Shown: positions 1-10,356 of the stretch, in pieces | Numbering within the stretch: position 1 is the stretch's first letter | Layout: every line of letters starts with the position of its first letter | Assembly (NCBI GenBank): GCA_964245755.1 | Contig: CAXTNV010000080.1 | Span: forward strand, 1 to 16,625 | Reading direction: 5' to 3' | DNA length: 16,625 nucleotides | Source of the DNA: Lichenicoccus sp964245755 | GTDB taxonomy: Bacteria > Pseudomonadota > Alphaproteobacteria > Acetobacterales > Acetobacteraceae | Notes under the pieces: model-generated | What the model was told of the DNA's origin: nothing | The model's database searches: none | Seen by the model: only the letters and a program-made list of their open reading frames with translations | Made by a program: the position numbers and the translations under genes

Positions 1-1336
1 CCACCGCGACAGCACGCAAACCGTCACCTTCGCCACCGGCCACCAGCGCACGGACACGCTGGACCTCGACTTCGCCTGGCTCGCCCGCGCCGGCACCCTG
101 GCCCGCTACATGGGCCTGCACACCCTGCCCGCCCTGCGCCGCGGCCTGCCCTCCCGCCGGGCCGGCTCCAGCCGGCGTGCCCACCGCCGGCTGCGGCGCC
201 GCCGGCTGCACCGCGGCGCCGCTGTGCACGCGCTGCACCCCGTCGACGATGATGCGCTGTCCGTCGGACAGCCCGGACTCCACCACCTGGTCCCCCTCGA
301 TGGTCTCGCCGAGCTTCAGGTTCGCCCGCTGCGCCCGGTTCTGCGCGTCGAGCACGTAGACGTAGTCGCCCTGCTGGTCCGACAGCACCGCCGCCCGCGG
401 GATCACAACCGCGACCACCGGATGCGGGTCCGAGATCAGCACGGTGACGAAGGCGCCGTCCACCAGCTGGCGGGTGCTGACGCCGCCCTTGTCGCCGCCG
501 TCGCGCTCCGGGTTGGGCACGGTCGCACGCAGCGTGATGGTGTCGGTGTTGGCCGACACCGTGGGTGCGACGTAGTCCAGCGTGCCGGTCTGGTCGTAGC
601 TGTCGCCGTTGGTGAGCTGCAGCGACAGCTTGACCGCGCCAAGGCCGCCGACGCTCGCATATTTCTTCTGCAGCGAGACCACGTCGCGGGTCGCCACCGG
701 GAACGCCACGTACATCGGATCCTGGCTGACGATGGTCGCCAGCGTGCCGCTGGTGGGGCTCACCACGTTGCCCTGGTTGACCGCGGTCGCCGAGATGCGG
801 CCGTCGATCGGGGCACGGATCTCGGTGTAGGCGAGGTTGATCTGCGCCGCCTGCAGGTTGCCCTGAGCGGTCACCACGATGCCGGCGTTGCCGCGCTGGG
901 TCGCGAGCGCGTTGTCGAACGCCTGCTTCTGCCCGGCCGGGGTGTTCAGCAGCGTCTTCTGACGCTGGAAGTTGACCGAGGCGTTGACGATGTTGGCCTG
1001 TGCCTCGGCCAGATTGCCCTGCTGCGCCAGCACCTGGGCCTGGAAAGGCCCCTGTTCCAGCACGTAGAGCAGGTCGCCCTTCTTGATCTCCGCGCCCTCG
1101 GTGAACAGGCGCTTCTCCAGGAACGCGGTGACGCGCGCCACCAGCGCCACGCTGTCGATCGCCTGGATGCGGCCGATATACTGGCTCGTCGAGGTCACCG
1201 GGCGGGAGTGCACTTCGGCGACCCCGACCACCGGCGGACCGCCGGGCGGCCGCTGTGCGCGGCCGGCCGCGGGCATCATCCCGACCGCGGCCCAAGCGGC
1301 CAGGATCACCGTTCCGGTGCGGATGCGGCTATGCAT
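1..1336 (-). CDS. RND efflux periplasmic adaptor (HlyD/MexA family), partial at window start
   Basis: Adaptor (membrane fusion protein) linking an inner-membrane RND pump to an outer-membrane channel. The ATG at 1336 has an AGGA ribosome site at 1343-1346, six bases upstream. Residues 1-27 form a signal peptide (hydrophobic VILAAWAAVGM, probable cleavage after GRA); no lipobox Cys is present. A split lipoyl domain is visible: first half around 60-92 (VALVARVTAFLEK, EGAEIKKGDLLYVL), then an alpha-helical coiled-coil hairpin at about 93-172, then the second half (TEIRAPIDGRIS, GNVVSPTSGTLATI). Beta-barrel and membrane-proximal domains follow (VIPRAAVLSDQQGDYVYVL, ending IIVDGVQRVHSG). The conserved part is complete by about residue 390. 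An Ala/Pro/Gly-rich tail follows, and the frame stays open to base 2, so the true stop is not seen. The pump gene would be expected beyond the left edge. Family assignment is firm; substrate is unknown. Confidence 0.9.
   Translation of the reverse strand, partial: MHSRIRTGTVILAAWAAVGMMPAAGRAQRPPGGPPVVGVAEVHSRPVTSTSQYIGRIQAIDSVALVARVTAFLEKRLFTEGAEIKKGDLLYVLEQGPFQAQVLAQQGNLAEAQANIVNASVNFQRQKTLLNTPAGQKQAFDNALATQRGNAGIVVTAQGNLQAAQINLAYTEIRAPIDGRISATAVNQGNVVSPTSGTLATIVSQDPMYVAFPVATRDVVSLQKKYASVGGLGAVKLSLQLTNGDSYDQTGTLDYVAPTVSANTDTITLRATVPNPERDGGDKGGVSTRQLVDGAFVTVLISDPHPVVAVVIPRAAVLSDQQGDYVYVLDAQNRAQRANLKLGETIEGDQVVESGLSDGQRIIVDGVQRVHSGAAVQPAAPQPAVGTPAGAGPAGGQAAAQGGQGVQAHVAGQGAGAGEPGEVEVQRVRALVAGGEGDGLRAVAV
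2..190 (+). other. Plus-strand coding-like fragment at the window edge, unidentified
   Basis: Read in plus frame 2 from base 2, the sequence gives a protein-like stretch (TVTFATGHQRTDTLDLDF, AWLARAGTLARYMGLHTL). In the first 40 codons only one third position is A or T. The overlapping minus-strand adaptor frame has about one third A/T at its third positions over the same bases. This suggests the 3' end of a convergent gene. However, no stop occurs in this frame until 1408, deep inside the adaptor antisense strand, so the fragment has no visible natural end. The boundary given (190) is arbitrary: beyond about 120-190 the coding signal belongs to the minus strand. I do not recognise the protein. 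A frameshift or a chimeric contig edge would explain the conflict. Confidence 0.25.
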
Positions 1337-1405
1337 GCTACGTCCTCGTCTGACGCCGGACGGATGCCGGCTCCGGACCCGCGGTCGGGGCACGGGGCCA
1401 CCGAT

Positions 1406-1419
1406 TGACCGCGCGGTCA
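1406..1419. promoter_or_regulatory. Perfect 14-bp palindrome, candidate repressor operator
   Basis: TGACCGCGCGGTCA is its own reverse complement. It lies 70 bases upstream of the efflux adaptor start and directly at the predicted transcription start of that operon. TetR-family regulators of RND pumps commonly bind short palindromes of this kind (established for AcrR/MexR-like systems in general). No regulator gene is seen within the window. The site is also upstream of the divergent hydrolase gene, so it could affect both. Confidence 0.4.
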
Positions 1420-1426
1420 CCGTCGA

Positions 1427-1454
1427 CTTACACGACGCGGCACCCGCTTCGCAA
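1427..1454 (-). promoter_or_regulatory. Putative sigma70-like promoter of the efflux adaptor
   Basis: On the minus strand a -35-like TTGCGA (1454 down to 1449) is separated by 16 bases from a -10-like TGTAAG (1432 down to 1427). Each matches the consensus at 4 of 6 positions. The predicted start site lies near 1420, beside the palindrome at 1406-1419 and about 85 bases upstream of the adaptor ATG. Matches are modest and promoters in high-GC genomes are degenerate, so this is a candidate only. Confidence 0.3.
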
Positions 1455-1602
1455 CTCGCCCGCACCTGCCCCCGGGGCAGCCGCCTCGCCATGCCAAGGA
1501 GCGACCCACAGTGTCTCCCACACCGCGCGGTCCGATCCTCCCCCGGCCGGACCGGCCGACGCCGTACTCGGCGTCCGCGCGCCGGCAGGGCGGCGGCGCA
1601 TC

Positions 1603-2634
1603 GTGAACGACCGCAGCCACCACGACGGCGAGCGCTTCCACAACCCGGCTTGGCTCACCGGCGAGCAGGGGGACGCCGAACCTCAGGGCGCGCGCCTGCT
1701 CGCCGTGCTGCGCTGGCGCCTGGGTGGCACCCGCACCGCCTGGCCGGAACGCGTCACCGATCCGCCGCCCGCGGGCGATCCCTGGCAGGAGCCGGAGCCG
1801 GGGGTGGTCAGCGTCACCTTCATCGGCCACTCCAGCTTCCTGATCCGCCTGCCCGGCCTCATTATCCTCACCGACCCGATGTTCAGCGAGCGCGCCTCTC
1901 CCGTCTCGTGGGCCGGGCCGCGACGCGTGCGCGCGGCGGGGCGGACGCTGCGCGAGCTGCCGCGCGCGGACCTGCTGCTGCTGTCGCATAACCACTACGA
2001 CCATCTCGACCTGCCGAGCCTGCGCGCCCTGCACCGCCGCGGCGCGCCGCGCGTGATCACGCCGCTGGGCAATGCGGTGCATGTGCGCAAGGCCGGGCGG
2101 TTCGAGATCGAGGAGCTGGACTGGTGGCAGGCGACGTCGCTCGCCGCGCCGGCGGGCGCACGGGTCACGGCGGTGCCGGCACGGCACTTCTCCTCGCGCA
2201 CCACGCGCGACACCGGCCGCTCGCTGTGGGCGGGGTTCATGGTCGAGAGCGGCGGCGTGCGGCTGCTGTTCGCCGGGGACAGCGGCGACGGCGCACACTG
2301 GCAGCGCATCCGTGAGCGCCTGGGAGCGCCCGATCTCGCCTTGCTGCCGATCGGGGCCTACGCGCCGCGCTCGCTGATGCGGCGGGTGCACATGGACCCG
2401 GCCGAGGCGGTGCGTGCGCACCGGATGCTGGGAGCCGGCCGGTCGATCGGCATGCACTTCGGCACCTTCCAGCTCACCGACGAGGCGATCGACGCGCCCC
2501 AGCGGGAGCTCGCCGAGGCCTGTCGCGAGCAGCAGGTGGCGGAGGAGAGCTTCGTGACGCTGGGCTTCGGCGAATGCCGCCATCTCGAGGTCCGACGGCC
2601 GGCCGGTCGACTCGAGGCTGCCGGGGAAGTATGA
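1603..2634 (+). CDS. MBL-fold metal-dependent hydrolase (UlaG/NAPE-PLD-like)
   Basis: Predicted cytoplasmic metallo-beta-lactamase-fold hydrolase of 343 residues; natural substrate unknown. The sequence carries the full set of di-metal ligands: GHSSFLI near residue 75, SHNHYDHLD with His129, His131, Asp133 and His134, then His195 (PARHFSSR), Asp226 (FAGDSGDG) and His285 (GMHFGTF). The arrangement and the N-terminal HHDGERFHNP resemble the family that includes N-acyl-phosphatidylethanolamine phospholipase D-like proteins and UlaG. The frame is open back to a TTG at 1405, but those extra 66 residues are low-complexity and unlike the family. The GTG at 1603 places HHDG at the N-terminus, as is usual; its ribosome site is weak (AGGG at 1587-1590). 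It diverges from the efflux adaptor and lies 71 bases before glgX on the same strand. No signal peptide is seen. Confidence 0.85.
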   Translation: MNDRSHHDGERFHNPAWLTGEQGDAEPQGARLLAVLRWRLGGTRTAWPERVTDPPPAGDPWQEPEPGVVSVTFIGHSSFLIRLPGLIILTDPMFSERASPVSWAGPRRVRAAGRTLRELPRADLLLLSHNHYDHLDLPSLRALHRRGAPRVITPLGNAVHVRKAGRFEIEELDWWQATSLAAPAGARVTAVPARHFSSRTTRDTGRSLWAGFMVESGGVRLLFAGDSGDGAHWQRIRERLGAPDLALLPIGAYAPRSLMRRVHMDPAEAVRAHRMLGAGRSIGMHFGTFQLTDEAIDAPQRELAEACREQQVAEESFVTLGFGECRHLEVRRPAGRLEAAGEV

Positions 2635-2705
2635 CCACCGCCGCCGCGGAACCTCTCTAAGCGACCCGGGTTCTGGTGCCGCATGGATATCGGGAGCGTG
2701 ATGAC

Positions 2706-4849
2706 GTGGCGAGTGAACTGAAGCACCGGATCCGCGAAGGCCTGCCGTTCCCGATCGGCGCCCACTGGGATGGCAAGGGCGTCAACTTCGCGCTGTTCTC
2801 CGCCAACGCCACCAAGGTCGAGGTCTGCCTGTTCGACAGCACCGGCAAGACCGAGATCGAACGCATCGCGCTGCCGGAGTATACCGACCAGATCTTCCAC
2901 GGCTGGCTGCCGGATGTCGGACCGGCGCAGATCTACGGCTACCGGGTGCACGGTCCCTACGAGCCCGACGCCGGCCACCGTTTTAACCCCAACAAGCTTC
3001 TGCTCGATCCCTACACGCGCGCGCACTTCGGCGAGCTGACCTGGGACCACTCGATCTTCGGCTACACGATCGGGCACCCCGACGACGACATGTCGTTCGA
3101 CGAGCGCGACAGCGCCGCGTTCGTGCCGAAGTCGGTGATCGTCGATGCGGGGTTCGACTGGCAGGGACAGGCGGGGCGCAACCCGATCGCCTGGGACCAC
3201 ACGATCCTCTACGAGGCGCATGTCCGCGGCTACACCAAGAAGCACCCCAAGGTGCCGCCGAAGCTGCGCGGCTCCTATGCGGGCTTCGGCACCCCCGAGG
3301 TGCTGGAGTACATCAAGTCGATCGGCGTCACCTCGATCGAGCTGCTGCCGATCCACAGCTTCATCAACGACAGCCAGCTGCTCGAGCGCGGCCTGACCAA
3401 CTACTGGGGCTACAACACGATCGGCTTCTTCGCGCCGGATCCGCGCTACGCCGCCGAGCGGGAGCAGTCGCTGCGCGAGTTCAAGGAGATGGTCGCCAAG
3501 GTGCACGAGGCCGGGCTCGAACTGATCCTCGATGTGGTCTACAACCATACCGCCGAGGGCAACGAGCGCGGCCCGACGCTCTCCTTCAAGGGCATCGACA
3601 ACGCGTCGTACTACCGTCTGCTGCCCGACCAGAAGCGTTTCTACATAAACGACACCGGCACCGGCAACACGGTCAACCTGAGCCACCCGCGAGTGATCCA
3701 GATGGTCACCGACAGCCTGCGCTACTGGGTCGAGGAGACCCACGTCGACGGTTTCCGCTTCGACCTCGGCACCATCCTGGCACGCGAGCCGAACGGCTTC
3801 GACAACCGGTCCGGCTTCCTCAAGGCGTGCGGCCAGGATCCGATGCTCGCCACCGTCAAGCTCATCGCGGAACCCTGGGATTGCGGACCGGGCGGCTACC
3901 AGGTCGGCGAGTTTCCGCCCGGCTGGGCCGAATGGAACGACAAGTTCCGCGACACCGCGCGCGACTTCTGGAAGGGCGCTTCGAGCTTCGCCGAGATCGC
4001 ACCGCGCCTGCTCGGCTCGCCATCCGAGTTCAACCGCGAGGGCCGCAAGCCCTGGGCGTCGGTGAACTTCATCACCGCCCATGACGGCTTCACCCTGAAC
4101 GACGTCGTCACCTTCGACGAGAAGCACAACGAGGCGAACGGCGAGGAAGGCCGTGACGGCTCGTCGGACAACCGCTCCTTCAATTACGGCGTCGAGGGCC
4201 CGACCGAGGATGCGGAGATCAACCGGGTGCGCGCGCGCCAGATACGCAACATGCTGGCGACGCTGCTGCTCAGCCAGGGCACGCCGATGCTGCTTGCAGG
4301 CGATGAATTCGGCCGCACCCAGGACGGCAACAACAACGCCTACTGCCAGGACAGCGACATCTCGTGGATCGACTGGGAGATCCAGGAGAAGGGACGCAGC
4401 CTGATCGACTTCGTCACCCGCATCACCAGCCTGCGCCGCCGCTTCCCGATCCTGCGGCGCAACCGCTTCCTGACCCAGGCCTACAACGAGGAGCTCGACA
4501 TCAAGGAGCTTACCTGGGTCAACGCCGGCGGCGGCGAGATGCAGCAGAGCGACTGGGACGAATCCGCGCAGTGCGTCGGGCTGATGCTCGACGGCCGCGC
4601 CCAGCCCACCGGCATCAAGCGACGCGGCGAGGACGTGACGCTGCTGCTGATCTACAACGCGTGGCACGATCTGGTGAAGTTCACGCTGCCCAGCCAGGGC
4701 AACGACGACCAGCGCTGGAGCCTGATGATTGACACCAACCTGTCCGAGCCGGAGGAGGAGAAGGAAGACCGCAAGTTCTCCTTCGCCGAGGTCTACGCCG
4801 TCACCGGCCGCTCCTTCCTGCTGTTCGCGTTGTTTCCGGACACCGGCCG

Positions 4850-4853
<4 letters not shown>
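2706..4853 (+). CDS. glgX: Glycogen debranching enzyme GlgX (TreX-type isoamylase, GH13)
   Basis: Hydrolyses alpha-1,6 branches of glycogen to release linear maltodextrins, here probably the feed for the TreY/TreZ steps encoded next. It has 715 residues from the GTG at 2706, which has GGGAG at 2692-2696; an earlier in-frame GTG at 2676 lacks a clear ribosome site and would add ten residues. An N-terminal CBM48-type domain (GLPFPIGAHWDGKGVNFALF) is followed by the GH13 barrel. Barrel motifs are DVVYNHT, the nucleophile Asp353 in DGFRFDLG, the acid/base Glu389 in LIAEPWD and Asp460 in ITAHDGFT. The C-terminal beta domain contains TLLLIYNAWHDLVKFTLP. Length and motifs are typical of GlgX/TreX and all catalytic residues are present. 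The stop overlaps the treZ start (ATGA), implying translational coupling. No glycogen synthase or branching enzyme is in the window. Confidence 0.95.
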
Positions 4854-6648
<1,795 letters not shown>

Positions 6649-6652
<4 letters not shown>

Positions 6653-9390
6653 CGACTTCAATCCCGGTGCCGCGGGCGACGTACCGCCTGCAGTTCCATG
6701 CCGGCTTCGGCTTCGGCGACGCCACGAAGCTCGCTCCCTACCTGTCGCGCCTCGGTGTCAGCCACGTCTACGCCTCGTCGTACCTGAGGGCGCGGCCCGG
6801 CAGCACGCACGGTTACGACATCACCGACCACCTGGCGCTTAATCCCGAGCTCGGCACCGAAGCGGATTTCCAGGCCATGGTCGCCGCCTTCCGCGAGCAC
6901 GGGCTCGGCCAGATCCTCGACTTCGTTCCCAACCACATGGGCGTCGGCGGCTCCGACAACCCGCTCTGGCTCGACGTGCTGGAATGGGGTCCGCAATCGG
7001 ACCATGCGGGGTGGTTCGACATCGACTGGGATCCCGACCGGCGCTACCTCAAGGACAAGCTGCTGGTCCCGTTCCTGGGCGGCCAGTATGGTGTCGAGCT
7101 GAAGGGCGGCAAGCTCGTGGTCAGGTTCGATGCCGAGGAGGGCAGCCTCGCGGTGTGGGCCTATGACAGCCACAAGCTGCCGATCTGCCCGCTGCACTAT
7201 GGCGCCATCCTCGGCCACGACGAGCCGGCGCTCGACCGGCTGAGCGACTTCTTTTCCGACCTGCCGCAGTGGCGGCCGCAGATGGCGGAGCGCGCCGTGG
7301 TGCTGAAGGGCGAGCTCGCCGCGGCAATCCGGGGCGAGCCGGCGGCGCGCGAGGCGCTGGAACGCAGCATTGCCGCCCTGAACCAGGATTGGAGCGCGCT
7401 CGACGGGCTGATCCAGCTGCAATCCTGGCGCATCGCGGATTTCCGCGTGGCCGGGGACGACATCAACTACCGCCGCTTCTTCAACATCAACGATCTCGCC
7501 GGATTGCGCATGGAGCTGCCCGCGGTGTTCCGGCACGCCCACGCGCGCGTCCTGCCGATGCTGGAGGACGGCACGCTCGACGGCCTGCGCATCGACCACA
7601 TCGATGGTCTGCTCGATCCGCGCGCCTACATCGATACGCTGCGCGCCGCAGTATCGAAGCCGTTCTACCTCGTCGTCGAGAAGATCCTCGCCGCCCACGA
7701 GTCGCTTCGCGAGGACTGGCAGGTCGAGGGCACCACCGGCTACGACTTCACCAACCTAGTGCTGGGCGTGCTGGTCAATCCGGCCGCCGAGGAGGTGTTC
7801 ACCGAGATCTACCACGACTTCACCGGGCTGCACGCGCCGTTCTCGACCATCGTCTATGACTGCAAGATACGCATCATGGAGAACGAGATGGCATCCGAGC
7901 TGAATGCGCTCGGACGCGATGCCGGGCGCGTGGCGCGGCAGAATCCGGTGACCCAGGACTTCACCAAGACGGTGCTGCAGCGGGCGATCAAGCAGATCGT
8001 CGCCTGTTTCCCGGTCTACCGCACCTACGTCGAGTTCGATGCCGAGGAGGACAGCGCCGACCGTCGCGACCTTGCCTGGGCGTTCAAGCAGGCGCGTCGT
8101 TACGATCCCAACATCGATCCTTCGGTGTTCGACTTCCTGCACGACCTGCTGTCGGGAAAACTCACCGCGCGGCCGAAGAGCGGCTTCAACCGCACCAGCG
8201 TGCTGCGCCTGGCGATGAAGCTGCAGCAGTACAGCGGTCCGGTGATGGCCAAGGGTCTCGAGGACACCGCCTTCTACCGCTACAACCGCTTCGTCGCGCT
8301 GAACGAGGTCGGCGGCGAGCCGGAACGCTTCGGCATCACCGCCGGCGCCTTCCACAAGGCCAACGCGCAGCGCGCGCGGCGCTGGCCGGGCGCGATGCTG
8401 GCTACCTCGACGCACGACACCAAGCGCGGCGAGGATACCCGCGCCCGGCTCGCCGTGCTCGCCGACATGCCCGAGGAGTGGGCACGCCAGGTGCAGGGCT
8501 GGAGCCGCCTGATCCGCGCCCGCCGCGGCGAGGTCGAGAACAACGCGCCACCCGACCGCAACGATGAGTATCTGCTCTACCAGCTGCTGATCGGGTCGTG
8601 GCCGGTCGAACTTCTGGAGGCGCCCGACGCCACCGCCCTCGAAGCGTACGGCGCGCGGATCAAGACCACGCTCGAGAAGTCTCTGCGCGAGGCCAAGCTG
8701 CACTCGAACTGGTCGTCTCCCGATGCGGCCTACGAGGAAGCGATGCAGTCGTTCGCGCGTGCGGCACTCGATCCCGGACGCGCCGGCTTCCTCGCCAGCT
8801 TCCTGCCGTTCGTGCAGCGGGTGGCGCGGCTGGGCGTGCAGAACAGCCTGATCCAGCTGGTGCTCAAGCTCACCATCCCCGGCATGCCGGACATCTACCA
8901 GGGCTGCGAGATGTGGGACCTCAGCCTGGTCGATCCGGATAATCGCCGCCCGGTCGACTACGAGATCCGCGCCGAGGCGGTCCGGACGCTGCGACCGGCC
9001 CTGGAACGCGACCCGGAGGCCGTGCTGCGCGAGCTCCTGGTCGACTGGTCGGATGGCCGCATCAAGCTCGCCTTGACGATGCTGCTTCTGAAGCTGCGGG
9101 CGGACCACCCGACGTTGTTCGCAAGCGGCGGCTACGAGCCGATCGCCGTCAGCGGCGAGGCCGGTCAGGCGCTCGGCTTCCTGCGCAGCGAGGGCGAGTT
9201 GCAGGTCGCGGTGCTGGTGGCCCCGTATCCGGGCTTGCGCGAGGCCGGCCCGCGCTGGGAGGGCAGCACTGCGGCCCTGCCGGAGGGTGAATGGCGCGAT
9301 CTGGGCGGCCGCACGATCATGGGTGGCCGAGAGGTGCCGCTGGCCGAGCTGTTCGACCTGTTGCCCACGGCGGTGCTGGTCAGGGGCTGA
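6649..9390 (+). CDS. treY: Malto-oligosyltrehalose synthase TreY
   Basis: Isomerises the reducing-end alpha-1,4 link of maltodextrins to an alpha,alpha-1,1 link, the first committed step of trehalose formation from glycogen. It has 913 residues, normal for the family. The N-terminus (PRATYRLQFHAGFGF, YLRARPGSTHGYDITDHLAL) is diagnostic of TreY. Catalytic motifs are ILDFVPNHMG, Asp316 in LDGLRIDHIDGLLDP, Glu344 in VVEKILAAHE and Asp590 in TSTHDTKRGED. The C-terminus contains PGMPDIYQG. The frame is open upstream to 6175, but that extension lies inside treZ. The ATG at 6649 has GGAGG at 6640-6644 and an ATGA overlap with treZ. Gene order glgX-treZ-treY supports one transcript. Confidence 0.96.
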
Positions 9391-9446
9391 ACGCCCTCCT
9401 ATGCTGGCTGCCTCGATGCTTCGTCCAGATCGAGGAGCCAGCCGGG

Positions 9447-9986
9447 ATGACCGAGCACCACCATCCGGCCACTGATGCCAGGGCCGCCTCCGGGCTGCCG
9501 CCCGGCTTTACCCACGAGCAGGTGGAGGCGCTTTTCTTCGGCGCGGCGCGCGACGGGCAGACCGACCTGCTGGAAGCCTTCCTCGACGCCGACGCCGATC
9601 CGAACCGCGGTGATGCGCACGGCTACACGCCGTTGATCCTCGCGGCCTACAACGGCCACCTGGAGGCGGCGGCGTTGCTGCTGCGGCGTGGCGCGGTCGT
9701 TGACATGCCCGACCACAAGGGCAGCACCGCACTGGCCGGCGTCGCCTTCAAGGGCGACCTGCCGCTGGCCCGTCTGCTGATCGAGGCCGGTGCGACCGTG
9801 GACCTGCCCAACCATGTCGGCCGCACGCCGCTGATGTTCGCGGTGATGTTCGGACGCGAACAGATGGCGGCCTATCTGCTCGATCATGGCGCGGATCCGC
9901 AGCATCGCGACGGCGAGGGCACCAGCGTCCTGGCCCTGGCGGAGCGTCAGGGTCACAAGGGGCTGATCGAGCGGCTGCGACCGTGA
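9447..9986 (+). CDS. Small ankyrin-repeat protein
   Basis: A 179-residue protein made almost wholly of ankyrin repeats, at roughly 31-55, 58-88, 91-121, 124-154 and a degenerate 157-179. Typical repeat signatures are visible (GYTPLILAAYNGHLEAAALL, GRTPLMFAVMFGREQM, LLDHGADP). No signal peptide or membrane segment is seen, so it is probably cytoplasmic. Ankyrin repeats mediate protein-protein contacts; the partner is unknown. The ATG at 9447 is chosen for GAGGAG at 9432-9437 and because upstream in-frame codons fall inside treY. The 56-base gap after treY contains a weak promoter-like pair (TGGTCA at 9377-9382, TATGCT at 9400-9405, 17-base spacer), so it may be transcribed separately. Its stop overlaps the GTG of the cupin gene, suggesting a joint role. 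Some small bacterial ankyrin proteins, such as AnkB of Pseudomonas, accompany catalase; no catalase is present here. Confidence 0.88.
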   Translation: MTEHHHPATDARAASGLPPGFTHEQVEALFFGAARDGQTDLLEAFLDADADPNRGDAHGYTPLILAAYNGHLEAAALLLRRGAVVDMPDHKGSTALAGVAFKGDLPLARLLIEAGATVDLPNHVGRTPLMFAVMFGREQMAAYLLDHGADPQHRDGEGTSVLALAERQGHKGLIERLRP

Positions 9987-10315
9987 CCGAGGCGTGGAGG
10001 TTCGCGCACGAGATGGTGCGCTCGAAGCTCCCCGACGACCCCGCCACCATGCGCTTCCACTATGCGCTGCGTCACGGCAGCATGAAGTGCGGGCTGTACG
10101 CGCCGTTGGGCACCGACGACCAGGCAACGCATCGCCAGGACGAGCTGTACATCGTCGTCAGCGGCAGCGGCGACATCGTCAAGAACGGCGAGCGGCTTCG
10201 CTTCGCACCGCACGACGTCATCTTCGTCGAGGCCGGGTCGCTGCACCGCTTCGAGAACTTCTCCGAGGATTTCCAGACCTGGGTGGTGTTCTGGGGTGGC
10301 GAGGGCGGCGAGTAG
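9983..10315 (+). CDS. Small single-domain cupin protein
   Basis: A 110-residue cupin_2-type beta-barrel protein of unknown ligand. Motif 1 is THRQDELYIVVSGSG with His50 and Glu54. Motif 2 is APHDVIFVEAGSLHRFENF with His88. The position two residues before His50, often a His in metal cupins, is Ala, so three side-chain ligands are apparent. The usual catalytic chemistry cannot be inferred from this. The GTG start overlaps the ankyrin stop (GTGA), so translation is probably coupled. It ends 41 bases from the convergent diguanylate cyclase gene, and no terminator hairpin is evident there. Family assignment is good; function is unknown. Confidence 0.88.
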   Translation: MTEAWRFAHEMVRSKLPDDPATMRFHYALRHGSMKCGLYAPLGTDDQATHRQDELYIVVSGSGDIVKNGERLRFAPHDVIFVEAGSLHRFENFSEDFQTWVVFWGGEGGE

Positions 10316-10356
10316 CCTCAGGCAACCGGGTCTGGCCGCTAGGTCGTCGCGTTCTC

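Noticed and set aside
24..1295. Minus-strand open frame of 423 codons overlapping the adaptor
   Set aside because: It is in a different frame from the real adaptor (start 1336) and consists of Arg/Gly/Ala-rich low-complexity sequence with no domain.
110..1408. Long plus-strand open frame of over 400 codons across the adaptor gene
   Set aside because: Beyond about base 190 it is the antisense of a clear HlyD-family protein and has an Arg/His/Val-rich composition typical of GC-rich shadow frames. Only the first ~120 bases look coding.
1558..1575. Hairpin GACGCCG-TACT-CGGCGTC before the hydrolase gene
   Set aside because: A 7-bp stem without a T-run in very GC-rich DNA; not enough to call a terminator or regulator.
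1405..1602. N-terminal extension of the metallo-hydrolase from TTG 1405
   Set aside because: The extension is low-complexity, starts inside the putative operator palindrome and is not family-like; GTG 1603 fits better.
2358..4667. 769-codon minus-strand open frame opposite glgX
   Set aside because: The plus strand encodes complete GlgX with catalytic residues; the antisense frame has no recognisable domain and exists because stops are rare at this GC content.
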